Shown: positions 44,870 through 56,352 of the stretch, piece by piece | How the letters are laid out: the number at the start of each line of letters is the position of its first letter | Numbering within the stretch: the first letter of the stretch is position 1 | NCBI GenBank assembly: GCA_023313575.1 | Contig: JAJTTP010000021.1 | Location: forward strand, 620,001 to 684,000 | Direction of reading: 5' to 3' | Source of the DNA: Eutypella sp. D-1 | Taxonomy: Eukaryota; Ascomycota; Sordariomycetes; Xylariales; Diatrypaceae | DNA length: 64,000 nt | Translations under genes and position numbers: made by a program | Notes under the pieces: generated by a model | What the model saw: only the letters and a program-made list of their open reading frames with translations | The model's database searches: none | Told to the model about the DNA's origin: nothing

Positions 44870-46531
44870 TCAAGCACTAGCTTTCTTCTCGAGCTGGTCT
44901 TCTTCCGCTTTAGGCCCGGGAACGACCTCGACGTCGCCGTCGCCGGCGTGCACTACGCCGGTGAGCTTGATCTGCGGCCCCGTGTAGTGTTTCCGGCCGT
45001 CGAAGATCCACGTCAGCCCGGCGATCAGCAGGATCACGCCGAACGCCACGATGCAGTAGTTCATGTTTTCCGCCGTAACGGGCAGCTCCGGCGGGAACAC
45101 GAAAAGCACCGTCGTCAGAATCGCCCAGGCGATGCCGACCTGTTATTTCAGCTGTTAGCATGGGGTGAGGTCGAAAAAGTCTTAATGAGATTAGAGAAAG
45201 GGAGCACATACCAAGTTTAGCACCCAGCCGACAGTCTCGGGAAGCTTAAAGGCCCGGGTCGGCGGCAACATCTTGCGGCCCCGAAGCACGTTGATGGCGG
45301 GCGGGATGGCGTAGGTAACACCTAGGGCGACTACGGAGGCGGAGGTGATAGCGTTAAAGGTGCTGCTGGAGCCGAGGAAGATACAGCCGAAGATGATGAC
45401 CCAGGCAGTGGTCCAGATAAGGGCGTTGAGGGGCACGTCGAGGCCCGGGTGGACTTTGGCGAAGATGTGACTGAAGGGCAGGCCGCGGTCGCGGGCGAAA
45501 GCGTAGCTCATGCGGCTGCTGGTGGCCATGATGCTGGTGGTGGTGAAGAGCATGCAGGCGAGGGGGAACATGAGCAGGCAGACGCTGCCGGCGCGGCTAG
45601 CGGTAGCGTCCATGAAGATCTGCAGCAGGGGGCCGACGGCGGCGTCGAGGACGCGGGAGACGTCGTCGACGCAGAACAGCAGCGCGCTGAGGAAGACGAA
45701 GCCCGTGAACATGCCGATCAGAATGCAGTAGATCATGATGCGCGGGCCCTGGATCGTCGGGTCCGGGATCTCCTCGATCATGTGCACCGTGGCGTCGAAG
45801 CCGGTCAGCGCGAACGCTCCCTGCAGCAGGCCCAGCAGCCACGCCAGGCCGTCCGGCCACCCGACATCGTTGATGAAGTTCCCGTAGACGAAGGACCCGC
45901 TCTGGAAGTCGGGCGCCGCGCACGCGAGCACCGTCACCGTGATCACCACGAAGCCCGTCACGGACCAGTACAGCGCGGCCTTGGTCACGTACGGCAGCAC
46001 GCGGTTCAGGAAGGCGTTGATGAAGAGCGCCGCGAGCGTGAACCCGATGTACACGAGGAACTGGTGCCAGGCCTCGGGCTCGTACGACGGGTTGAACAGC
46101 GAGATCGCGTTGACGACGAAGGTGCTGCCGAGCAGACCCCCTGTGGCCGTCAGCGCGACCCAGCCCGACACGTTGATCCAGCCCGTCACGTAGCTGATGG
46201 CGCGACCCCAGCGCGGCCACGACACGATCGCCGCCCAGTGGTACTGGCCGCCGGCGGTGGGGTAGGCGGAAAGGAACTCGGCGAGCGACGCCGCGAGGCA
46301 CAGGTTGCAGACGCCCGCGACCATCAGGCCCCAGATGACGGCGCTCGGGCCGCCCGACGGAAGCGCCAGCGTGATCGACGCCGCCAGCGCCGTCCATGTG
46401 TTCAGGATCGCAAACGCCAGCCCCAACATCGACGTCATAGAGAAGTTGCGCTTCAGCTCCTGCTTCACGCCCAGCTGCTCCAGCGCCGCCGACGCCTCGG
46501 CGGCCCGGATGTTGCGCGAGGTATTTGTCAT
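44870..46531 (-). CDS. APC-family amino acid / GABA / choline-type permease
   Basis: Exon 1 is 46531-45212 and exon 2 is 45139-44870, with a 72-nt intron; the product is 529 aa. The join reads GWVLNLVGIAWAILTTV inside a late membrane helix. The N-terminal segment LKRNFSMTSMLGLAFAILNTW and the AEFLSAYPTAGGQYHW motif after helix 3 are hallmarks of the fungal GABA/choline branch of the amino acid-choline transporters. LTGFDATVHMIEEIPDP marks helix 8 and its loop. About 12 helices are expected. Such proteins import GABA, amino acids or choline at the plasma membrane; the exact substrate is not readable. The C-terminal tail is charged (KAEEDQLEKK). The 5' leader is a CT microsatellite that starts directly at the ATG. 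A 380-codon antisense frame is a codon-bias shadow. Confidence 0.92.
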
Positions 46532-46581
46532 CTCTCTTTCTCTCTTTCTCTCTTTCTCTCTTTCTCTCTTTCTTTCTCTCT
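46532..46581 (+). repeat. TCTCTTTC microsatellite in permease leader
   Basis: About six units of TCTCTTTC abut the permease start codon. On the coding strand this is GAAAGAGA, so the 5' untranslated region is purine-rich immediately before ATG. Confidence 0.8.
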
Positions 46582-47912
46582 GTGTGTTTAGATATATTCT
46601 TGTCTCTTCTGAATTTATTGAATAGACAACCTTAATCTCTCCTTCAGTTTCTTTCGGGACTCTGATCCCAAGAACTCTCCGTACGGTCTTGCCAACTACC
46701 TTCGTTTGCCGAAGGTGAAGGTAGAGAGAGACGAGGCGATCAGCGAGTCAAGCAGCGACGGCGGGCAGCCTGTATATTAGAAAAAAACGATGGGAGTCCG
46801 GGAGGGCGTAGAGGGCTGGAGAGAGTAATAAAGAGGCGCTCTCAGGCCAATAAAGAAGAAACACAAACCGGGGAATACATTGCCACAGCGATTGGCTCTG
46901 GGGAGGGCTTATTTGTACCATCGTTCCGATGCTCGGTCAGCCGGAGTCGGGAAATAACCTGCGTAAACGCCTCCTTCACCCACTCTCTGACCCCCCAACC
47001 CAATCTAACCCACACTCATAACCCATGGGGGAAGAGGGTCCCTGACTCCCGACACAATCTGGTATGTAATTCGGCGGGGATTAAAACTGAACCCAGACGG
47101 GCAGATTGGCGGCAGAGCCTCTGGTGCGGCTCGCGAGCCCCCGACAAAACAAGATCAACGCTAGGCCTGTGCTAAAAGCTTGATCTTACAGTAACGACAG
47201 GGATAGCACCGGGGCCAGTCAGGTCAGACCTTCAACCCCCACATAATACGACCCGTGCGATCCATGACATGACGGAAGATTAGGGGGGGCGGGACTGTGG
47301 GAAGGCGCTGGACTCGTTCCGATCCAGGCGGAATGACGAGTCAAACTCGGAATGATTATGAGTTACCGATTACTTGACCACATAATACCTCCTAGATGGA
47401 CCCCGTACTCGCACGTTTCTCTCCTCTTTACAATTTGCGGGGTTGGGGGGAAATTCGTGGGGTTTTGTCTGGTCTGGGGATTTGTACTTGACTGGTCAAT
47501 GGTACCTTTATCCCGTGTGACCTTATGACGCGCCGTAGAAATATGGAATATAGATGAATAGGAGTCGGGCAAGAAAAAGTTACTTGACAAGTGCTAGCTA
47601 ACCTCACTAATTGGAGCTGTCAAAGATATGCTCCTAGTGTGTCAGTCAGCTATTTAAGACATCCTAACTAACAACCTCTAGGAACTTTGATTCCTTATCA
47701 TGGTTTCTTGTGTAATAGCTCTGAGCAATGAATGCTACCTGGTTAATCTATCTATCTTCAACATCAATAGCCAATAGAAATAACCCAGTCTCCTGTGCTG
47801 GGGGTGTGTGCTTCATCTACCTATACTTAGATAGGTATGTGGGTTCCTGTTTGAAATTGGCCGAGGCCATGGATGGGAGGGAGGGCATTATCATATAGAT
47901 AGATATACGAGC

Positions 47913-47932
47913 AGAGAGAGAGAGAGAGAGAC
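47913..47932 (+). repeat. AG dinucleotide microsatellite
   Basis: Ten AG units in a row in non-coding sequence. Confidence 0.8.
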
Positions 47933-48860
47933 CTTAGAAACGTTTGGGAGCAACTTAGGTGTGCATGTATGCTAACAATGGGACTAAACACCAAGCGGGA
48001 CCCGCCCATCTCTTAAAAGCCCGAGTCATTGCCACGCCTCTTGGTCCACCTCTTCTTGACATACGTATTAATAGAGATGGGATAAGATGAGGCTCGGAGC
48101 CATATTCCCGCCCAGAAATCAAGCCAGAATTACAGACGGGGCCTTTACAGAAGCGAGGGGGGAAACCTCAGGGGGTCGAAGCAAAGTAGTCATTGCGACG
48201 TGATTAGGTTATGGGAAATAAGTAGACAGGAACAACGTAAAAGAAGAAGAAAATGTCCTATCTTCTCGGGACGACGTTCACGGTAATCGATGTCGGTTTC
48301 TCGGCCCATGTCCTCAGGCACTATTCAAACATCTATCTACTCTACTGTGTGTGTGGGTATATGTAAAATGATCAACCCAAAGAAAAAAAACCCACCCGTC
48401 CGTCGGCTTCGGTGAGCCGCTGGCTATCACTTTCTCGATCCGGTCTGGACGCCGGCAACTACCGCGGCGCGCCGCGCTATGTATGGGGAACCCTTGGAGC
48501 TATACCCTAGAAGGCATGTCCACGCGAGCTGGGGGTAGTTTGAAGCGATTAGAAACATTTTTTCCCCCTTCGTCGCTTCGTTATATCATCATTATCATCA
48601 ATATTTTTTGACATCAAAGGGCGTAAAGATGTAAGTATGTATTGTATGTAATAGCTACTACGTAAGTTGACGTGATTTTACGTTTCTCGGTGGTCCTGAT
48701 CTTCATCTGTTTTTCCGGACCGGCCCTCCTTCGTCATAGGTCATAGGTGGGCAAGGAAGCAGAAAGGTCCCGATGTCCTTCCTCTGTATAATATTGTGTT
48801 CAAAAAGGGGGGCCAGGAGAACCCGCACGCCAAGCCCGGCCTGGTCTCAGGGGAGTTATC

Positions 48861-48895
48861 GTTGCTGTTTCTGTTGCTGTTGCTGTTGCTGTTTG
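48861..48895 (+). repeat. TGTTGC-type microsatellite
   Basis: Imperfect repeats of GTTGCT over 35 bp, with one unit changed to GTTTCT. Non-coding. Confidence 0.7.
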
Positions 48896-49368
48896 GGCAT
48901 CTATCTCCATCTATACACCAAGACCCTCGGGTGCATTATCGTAACGTTCCTCGGAAATAAACTAGACAGACGGGCTGCACTGCGCCGAACGTGATTGCTG
49001 CCTCTACGGTATCTTGGTCAAATAAGCTATGGGGGTCTTTTTTTCTGTGGTCTATCTAGGGTAAGGCCGCCGCTCGCCCGGGGAGGAGGGATCGTGTGGT
49101 CGTTCCTCTGGAAGGGGGGCAGCGACAGAGTCGTTCGTCTCTTAACGTAGGGAACAACTCATCATCACCATCACTGAGACGCGTGGTGGTTTATAAAGTC
49201 AAGTTAGAAGGGCATCAGACAAGGCTTATTCTGGCATAAAACATCTCGAACCAACGAACAAAACGAGGTTCCTATATTCATTCAGCCCCCTCCCATCCCC
49301 CCTTATGAGGCGAGGGCTCCCCCCCCTCCAGTAGACGACGCCCCCAAAGTTCCCGTAACCATCATTAC

Positions 49369-49400
49369 ACGTACGTACGTACGCACGCACGCACGCACGC
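49369..49400 (+). repeat. ACGT/ACGC compound microsatellite
   Basis: Four ACGT units pass directly into five ACGC-type units, a compound tetranucleotide repeat consistent with a point change spreading by slippage. Confidence 0.75.
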
Positions 49401-49987
49401 GGGCATTAGATAAGTCTTAAGTATACAAACAAATAACAAGAAGTCCCGGTCAGTCAGTAAAAGCCGTAAGGACATATTGCTGTTTTCGATAGTAGCCCCC
49501 TCCCCCCTCCAAAACGAAAACTCCCGATAAAAAAGAAGCAAAGTAGCAGTAAACAGCTGAAGGGTGTGCTCCAGGGGATATATGTAATTCCAAAAAAAAA
49601 AGCAAACCAAAAACCAAAAACGCGTTCCAGAGACGGGGGGTGGTAGCTCCGGGCCAATACAGACAAGGCAAACAGATAAACAATAAAACAAAAACCGGCC
49701 TGGATGAGATGGGTGAAGCGAGACTCTCTCTCGCTCACTCCCTCACTAATAAGCCCTCATAAACCCCCCTCCCGCTACGCCAGAACCGTAAAACATGCCA
49801 TGCCATGCAAACCAATCAACCGTGGGACCAGTAAGTCCCATTGCGCTGCTCCGCTCCGTTCCGCGCTCGCAAAACCCCCCGTAATCAGCCAGGGGGTGGT
49901 GACAAGAGATAGGAGAAGCGGGGGGTATCAACCTTGCGCCATCCGTAACCCGGCCGCGCAGGCGCAGACAACACCAAACCCGGCCTT

Positions 49988-52082
49988 CTATTCCAAGTGG
50001 TCCCTGCCCGCGTCGCGGGGGCCGACGAGCGCCTCGCCCTCGTAATCGTCATCCCCATCTGCTTCACCGTTCCCATCCTCATCATCGTCGTCCTCCTCGA
50101 GGCCCCAGTCGCGGAAGCCGGTGCCGCGGATGAAGGAGATACCGCGTCGCCAGCCGGCCTCGCGGACGGCGCGGGCGTCGCGCTCGTAGACGGCGCCGGT
50201 GGCGGCGAGGGCGAGGACGAAGATCCAGAGGTCGCCGCCGCGCATGGCCTTCCACCAGCGGCGCTTGACGCCGACCTTCCAGAGCGAGTCGACCGAGGCG
50301 CGCGCCGTGTACAGGAAGGCGGCGCGCCCCTGCGCGCGGTCCGCGAACGCCCAGAGGCCCGCCAGGAACCCGCCGAGGAAGAACCGCTGCGTCGGCAGCA
50401 GTCCGCGCGGGAGCCACCCTTGGAATAGGCACACGCTCGCCCAGAGCGTCGACATGGCGCCCGTCGCGAACGTCGACAGCCGTAGCGCGCGCGCGAGCAG
50501 CGCCCGCACGAACTGCAGCGGCGCGTTGTATAGTTGCTTGTATCGCGGCAGCATGAGTACCGAATATAGTAGAAGCAGCGATCGCCCGATGCGCGGGAAT
50601 GACCGTGCCCAGAACGACACATAAGTCCGCAGGCAGGACGGGTCCGACGGGTGCAGCGCCGCGCAGCTGAGCGACGTGATCAGCGGATGTGCCTGGTTGG
50701 TTAGGGGCGCTACCGCCTCGAGGGATGGTGGCAGCGTAGGCTGGTTAGGGAAGAGCGCGGGGGGGACGTATGGCCTGCAGATAGATATCTCGTTAGCGCG
50801 CGCGCAAAGGCGAAGGGTTTGGGAGGGGAGAGCGAGGAAGGGGTTCCATTCATGATACGTACGGCCAGTTTAACTTAGCCATCTTGGCTAGGTTGTCAAG
50901 AATCTCCCAGGAGTTGGGCCAATGCAGGCCAGCGGGCAAGTTCTCAGGTGCGCTGTGTAGATAGGTCGACGTGTTCTTCCAGATGGTGTCGATGAGGCCC
51001 ATGGGAGTACATTCGGGGTCGAAAACCGCGGCGTGGAAAAGCTGACCAAAGGCGAAGGGTTGGAGGAGCCAACTCCCCCACCACCAAGGCCTCTCGCGTT
51101 TGACGAGACCTTTGTCGTTTGCCCTGGCCTTCCACCCCCAGATCGCGCCCTCGTCCTCCAACAGATTCCAACCGAACTCCATGGCCCGGAACAGGGCCAA
51201 TATAGCGACCGAGACGCGCAGCTTCTGGGCGGGATAGATACCCAGCGCAAGACCCGCCAGACTGGCACCTACTGCCGGCGCATAGGGCGACGTGAGGGTC
51301 TTGGATGTTCCCGGGTTACGATCGCGGAACGGTGCGGCGGAGGGGTCTAGGAGGTGGGCGCGGAGACGGTGGAGAAATCGGAAGAGGAGTCGGTAGAGTA
51401 GGAGGATGGTTGAGAGTGACAGGGAGAGGCGAAGAGTGGCGGATTTGTAGAATGGTTCTCTTTTTTTGTTTGACGCAGCACTGCGGGCGGACCGAATTAC
51501 TGTCAGTTCTCGTCTCAAAATCGTAGTTTTCTGGTTATCATCTTACTCTTTGCCGCCTTTTAGTCTGGCCATAGCGACTTCGTACACCTTCATCCCTAAA
51601 CCAGTGGCTATAAAGACGCGCAGCGCATGTCGAATAGCGCGTGCGTTGAAAGTGTCGCCTCCCTTCCGAGGGCTAGTAGAATTCTTGGCAACATCACTCC
51701 CTTTTCCCTTTCCCTTTCCCTTTCCATTCTCCTTGTCCTGGTCACCAACTGCTGATGCATCACGACCGCGAACGCGGCTGCCAGCAGAACCCTTCCCGGC
51801 ATTCGGGCCGTCCATATAGTCTTCCACGGCATTGACGCTGGGCATCCTCTTCTTCAAGAGGCGCGACTTGGATAAGACATATTTGTGTAACTTTTCGTAC
51901 TCGCGCGCGGATATTGTATATCTCAGAGCATTGCGAAGGATAGGATCGACGGCAGTGTTGTTAGGCTTAGACTTATTGGATTGGCTGAAATGGTTGAATT
52001 GGTTGGATTGGTTAGGCCTGGACTCGGGTCTTGTGAGGGGAGGGGGCGCAGGCAGCCTTGACGGCCCTGCTTCCGCCTCCAT
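49988..52082 (-). CDS. TMEM135-like multi-pass membrane protein
   Basis: Exons 52082-51547, 51480-50863 and 50774-49988 give 646 aa. The joins read LKGGKDAASNKKREP and LNWPPYVPPALFP. Residues ~45-75 (DPILRNALRYTISAREYEKL...) form the conserved N-terminal start. A KGKGKGKG stretch (about residue 125) comes from a CTTTCC repeat in the DNA. Several hydrophobic helices follow (LSLSLSTILLLYRLLF, LAGLALGIYPAQ), then the Cys-containing CAALHPSDPSC segment and RFFLGGFLAGLWAFADR. The C-terminus is highly acidic (EEDDDDEDGNGEADGDDD). TMEM135-like proteins are linked to peroxisomes and mitochondria in animals; the fungal role is not established. The three parts look like separate genes if splice sites are ignored, but conserved motifs run across both introns. 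Confidence 0.82.
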
Positions 52083-53332
52083 CGTATCTGTGCTCCTATG
52101 CTCCTATGATCTTATGTTCCTGTACTTATTCGTCTCTCAACCTCTTAATCTCTCTCAATCTTCTTTCTCCTCAGGGCAATGAATCGTTCGAATCGTATGA
52201 ATCGTAAGTGCGCGTGCGCGGCGTAGTCAGGTCCGAAGGGAGAGAGAGACAATATAATTGGAAAACCCCCCTTTTGCCCCAGGAGTTGAGCCTGGACTGC
52301 AGGCAAGTAAACTCAACCTATTTTAGAATGCGAACCAACCGGTCGGTGGAGTTGTTCCAATCGCCAATTGCCAATCAATGTGAATGGTGCGAATAGTAGC
52401 GCGAATAATGGTGCGATCAGACCTGTCATCAAGCTTTACGGGAAGTTTGATTGCCTTTCCCGTCATTTAGACTGAATAAATAACGTAAATGAACGGAATG
52501 AATGTGGAGGTGAAGGGGAGATAGATAACCTTGAAACGGGCTTCTCAATCTCAATTACTAAAGTATAGACAGCAATTAAAAGGGTGAATGGCGGATGGGG
52601 AATGGGGAACAGAGAATGGGGATGATGAATTGGAGAGAGGGAGAACTTTAGAAGTTCGAGATGATATCTAAGTATGAGTGGGTGTGGATATACCTAATAC
52701 CGAGTATTCACATACCCAGGTACGGCCCAGGTAGGTAGGTACCCATGGATTGGTATGGCATCAATTGCATAACGACACGTGAAGATGCCTCGGCTTTAGT
52801 ACCTGAACTAGACAGATGGGTCGAAATGATAGGGAAATGACATCCTACCTTGTCCTACCTTGTCCTACCTAGTCACTTTTTAGTATATCCCTCTATACTC
52901 ACTTACCCCATACGCGCATAAGTGCCTAGAATCACTGGGGATATTCTAATTACAGATTTCCTAAATAGGCATCGAGCTGAAATGCCTTCCAACTTCCAAA
53001 CCCGATTCACCAAAATTCTCCGAAATGTGACCCGCTTGTTGTTGGCTAAAAGATTCTGCGAGATGAGAAGCTGAGGTCTCAACTCTGGGACTTTTCAGGT
53101 GCACGGAGTAGTTATACAATGATTCCTATGTTAATGCATGTAATTGCGCACGAATTACCTCCTCTCCTCCCCTCCCATTCGATATGTGTGATGCTTCAAT
53201 GTGCAGTTTTATGCGTTTATACCAGATTGACGCGTGCCACACAGCTTGCCAACGCTAACTTACCCCACGGGGAAAGCTTTACCGCTTCGCTAGAGTCCCC
53301 GTCTCTTCCGGCTCTCAAACATCCCCCCTCGT

Positions 53333-53345
53333 CCCCCCCCCCCCC
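53333..53345. repeat. C13 homopolymer
   Basis: Thirteen consecutive C on the plus strand in non-coding DNA. Confidence 0.8.
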
Positions 53346-53583
53346 TTTGACCTGAGCGCCTACCTTAAGTTGACACCATGCAAAAGGGCTGGCTGGCTGG
53401 TTGGCTATTTATGGGCGAAGCCTTAAATGGACAAAGGTGAGGGGTAATGGTACCGCCAACTAGGTGTCATGGATTCGGTAAAAAGGATGTTATTTGACTG
53501 AAATACCACAAATGCCCTAGATACCAGGCTAACACGGCCAACGGTCGTTCAGTTTCGTACTAGATATTCTACAAGCAACGGTA

Positions 53584-53597
53584 GGGGGGGGGGGGGG
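53584..53597. repeat. G14 homopolymer
   Basis: Fourteen consecutive G on the plus strand, 240 bp from the C13 run. The two could pair as an inverted repeat. Confidence 0.8.
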
Positions 53598-54334
53598 AGT
53601 TGAACGACTTCGTCACGCAGGGAGAGTAATGAGAACTGATAGAGTAGCCCGCCGTTGCGTTTCTCACACCCAGTGGATCGGCATAGGGCAGCATCAGAAC
53701 TCAAGCACAACACTTCCCTCGATGATGTGCCGGAACCGGGACCTAGAGGATCACACGGAGAGAACAATAAAAGGGGAGGAGGCGCAGGATCCTAGAACTT
53801 CGACCCTCAGTCGCGGACGCGGAGGGTTTTGTTTGGGGGCTTTCCCGCTCGAACAAACCGGTTATCGCGGGTGGTAGGTATATCGTAGGTCTGCGTGATA
53901 ATTAAAACAAGTCTGAATATGACGTCCTTCGTACTCGGCGGCTGGTTGGTATACAGGCAGGCTTGCTTTACAGCGTTCATATACACATACACCAATGCGT
54001 TCTCTGATGTCCCGCCGCTGAAGCTCGTGTCCTGGTTTTCGTTTAAGGGTGTTCCTTAGGTGTGTGGTGTGTATAAGATAGGCCGTGCGATGTAGGGTAT
54101 GCTCTCCGGTCTCCTTTAAACCTAAGCTTCCATGATATCAGCCTTGCCCTTACTATCATTGATATCAGGAAGATCGGTTGGTATAAGAACCCGGTACTGA
54201 CCGCTTGCCATATGCCCAGCTCACAATGGGGAAAATAAGGGTCTGCGTGTCCAATATGCAAGGAATTGTATACTCTTCCCCTGGCGAAGTCATGCTAACA
54301 TGATAGCCTCCAGAGCCGGAGCAAACTAGGATCT

Positions 54335-54363
54335 ACGAGCATGTGTGCGAAACACTTGCTCGT
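54335..54363. repeat. 29-bp near-perfect hairpin
   Basis: ACGAGCATGTGT and ACACTTGCTCGT pair over 12 positions with one mismatch, around a five-base GCGAA loop. Non-coding context; could be a protein-binding palindrome or a transcript hairpin. Confidence 0.55.
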
Positions 54364-55134
54364 GACATGACGGGGGTTGTTGGCCGGGATATCGATCATA
54401 ACAACGACGTTTCGTATGTACTTCGAGGATTTGGAGCGTGCGATGGAACCCCCTTAACTCTCTCTATATTCATATGGCTCTGAAGATCTAGAGAACCGGC
54501 GGCTCTAGATTCACTACTGATTTGAACATATTTTTGATCGTTTCCCCTCCTCAGTAGCATAGTCCGTTTGGTCTTGTCGGCCAGGGTGTAGAATAATTTA
54601 TATAGATTTTAAGGCTAGATGTGGTTAAGTGATCAAAGAAAGTTAATAGGGGGATAGAACCTCAACCCGGTCATTGTGACAAGCACTGGTCTGTATGGTA
54701 CAGTCAGTTGGTTGAAATGCACCCCATGTGGCTAGAAAGAGCTGGAAAGGTGACCTTTCTCGACTCGAGAGGGTGAAAACAACGGGCGTTCGTGGGAATG
54801 GTTCGAGAATCAACTACGCGACGCTCTTCTCTCTTTGAGGGTAACCATATTTTTGCCAAAAGGGTCAAATGCCTCAGATGTAGCTGCCCGGAGTTTTGAA
54901 AAGGCGGAGGAGTGAAACACCTGACGATAAAATTGCATATAAGATCTTCCATGTCCCCCTCTCCAACTCAGATATAAGTCTAGATGGGAGCTCAGATTAC
55001 CTAGGATCGAGGTATTCGCTCAACGTGTTTCCAACAGATCAAAAGACGGCATTGCATTCAATCAAGCAGACCACCAAGCAGCAGGGAGACAAGCAAGCCG
55101 CCGTAAGATACTGCAACAAGTCAAAACTAAAGTT

Positions 55135-56352
55135 ATGAATTATGAGCACGGGGTCGAGCGCAACACCTTCGCGCTCTTCCCCCTACTGCCGCCCGAGCTC
55201 CGACGCATAATATGGGAGATGGCACTGCGGGAGCGACACGGCAGTCTACACGTGGTGACGTGGGCACAGGACGGCATGTTCGAGAGGCGGACGGACTGTG
55301 CATCGTACGGGCCCTTCGACGTGTCGGCGGCCGCGGCAGGAGAGCCCTGTGCACTTTCACGGGAGCCGCGGACGGCGCGCATGAAGCCGGGCACGGCGGC
55401 GCGGTCTCCGTCGGCGCTGTCGCTGGTATCCCGTGAGGCGCGCGCGGCCGTGCTGGCGCGCAACCGGGACCGGGACCTACTACAGCCGCTGTTACGCACG
55501 CGCAACCGCGCCGGCACGCGCACCCTGCTCGTCGCCGCCGCCCTCGCGCCCGCCGACATGCTGTACGTGCCCGACGCGCCAGACGTGACGGCAGTGTTCG
55601 CGACGCTGCGCAACCAGCCCTTCGCCCCGGGCCTCGAGCGCCTCGCCGTCACCATCGTAGGCATGCGCACCGCCTGCGACGAGGGATATTTCACCGAGGG
55701 TGTCGGTATCGCCGGAGACGGGTTCGTCGATGCCGTCCGCGCGCTCCCGAGACTGCGCGAGGTCTACCTCGTTGTGGGCGGCCTGTCCGGCGGCGAATTC
55801 GGAACGGGGTTGGCCTGCGCCTTGAAGCTACCACCCGCCGCCGCCAACGAGTGCTCCGTCTCGAACAGCGGCTGCCCCATCAACCCCTCCCTGCCTGGCT
55901 GGCGACTCTGTGACTGCAGCTACTATCATTCAACCTACATGACGAGCCGCACGGCGCTACGGGAGCACGTGCGCGCGCAGCGCGACGACGGGTTTGGGTT
56001 CTCGGCGTGGGAGCACTTCGCGGCGCGCTGGCGGTGCCCCCTGGTGTCGGCCTTCCGAGTTGACGGCAACAGCAGTGGACCAATTACAGCCCCGTTCCTG
56101 GTCTGCTCGCCAGACTTCGAGGACTACTGTCAGGGGGTTAGGAATCGGGTGCGGGAGGTCGCGCGCGGCCTCGGGAGGCGCATCGACGTCCGTCTCATGG
56201 TCGACCTCGACGGCCAGCTCTTGCGGCCCGAAGACACGAGCAGTTCGCCGTTGCCGCCGCCGTCCCCGGCGCTCTACAGCCGCAGCGATGTGAACTTCAA
56301 GCGCCTGAACCCCGGGTCGTGGTGGGATACGGTGTCTCGCACATGCGTGTAG
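55135..56352 (+). CDS. 2EXR-domain protein
   Basis: A single-exon frame of 405 aa from ATG 55135. The N-terminus has the 2EXR signature FALFPLLPPELRRIIWEMALRE-type sequence (residues ~12-34), followed by a region ending in SALSLVSREARAAVL, where the second half of the domain usually lies. The middle section (FAPGLERLAVTIVGMR, LPRLREVYLVVGG) resembles the leucine-rich-like strands that often follow in this family. Cys are clustered around CSVSNSGCPINPSLPGWRLCDCS. 2EXR proteins are numerous in filamentous ascomycetes and lack an established biochemical role. The gene is strongly GC-rich compared with its flanks, and no intron is needed. It stands alone, with 3 kb and 7 kb of non-coding DNA on either side. 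Confidence 0.82.
   Translation: MNYEHGVERNTFALFPLLPPELRRIIWEMALRERHGSLHVVTWAQDGMFERRTDCASYGPFDVSAAAAGEPCALSREPRTARMKPGTAARSPSALSLVSREARAAVLARNRDRDLLQPLLRTRNRAGTRTLLVAAALAPADMLYVPDAPDVTAVFATLRNQPFAPGLERLAVTIVGMRTACDEGYFTEGVGIAGDGFVDAVRALPRLREVYLVVGGLSGGEFGTGLACALKLPPAAANECSVSNSGCPINPSLPGWRLCDCSYYHSTYMTSRTALREHVRAQRDDGFGFSAWEHFAARWRCPLVSAFRVDGNSSGPITAPFLVCSPDFEDYCQGVRNRVREVARGLGRRIDVRLMVDLDGQLLRPEDTSSSPLPPPSPALYSRSDVNFKRLNPGSWWDTVSRTCV

Larger units (their letters stand above)
46532..49987. other. 3.4-kb intergenic region rich in simple repeats
   Basis: Permease promoter on the left and 3' flank of the TMEM135-like gene on the right. It holds an AG repeat (47913-47932), a TGTTGC-type repeat (48861-48895) and an ACGT/ACGC repeat (49369-49400). 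Small frames, including three overlapping ones at 49365-49738, have no domain signature. Confidence 0.55.
52083..55134. other. 3-kb divergent intergenic region
   Basis: Lies between the TMEM135-like gene (-) and the 2EXR gene (+). It holds C13 (53333-53345), G14 (53584-53597), a repeated CCTACCTTGTC unit near 52845-52870 and a strong hairpin at 54335-54363. Short frames (for example 53629-53877 and 54896-55138) have no recognisable product. Confidence 0.5.

Noticed and set aside
45449..46591. 380-codon open frame on the plus strand
   Set aside because: It lies antisense to the APC permease exon. Its Arg/Asp/His/Val-rich composition is typical of the reverse frame of a GC-biased gene, and it has no domain.
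51543..52082. Separate 179-aa gene next to the TMEM135-like gene
   Set aside because: Its end has a GTAAGA donor, and joining to the CGCAG acceptor at 51481 gives a continuous family-like sequence, so it is exon 1 of the same gene.
54795..54825. GGTTCGAGAATC resembling a tRNA B box
   Set aside because: No matching A box or cloverleaf stems can be drawn around it.
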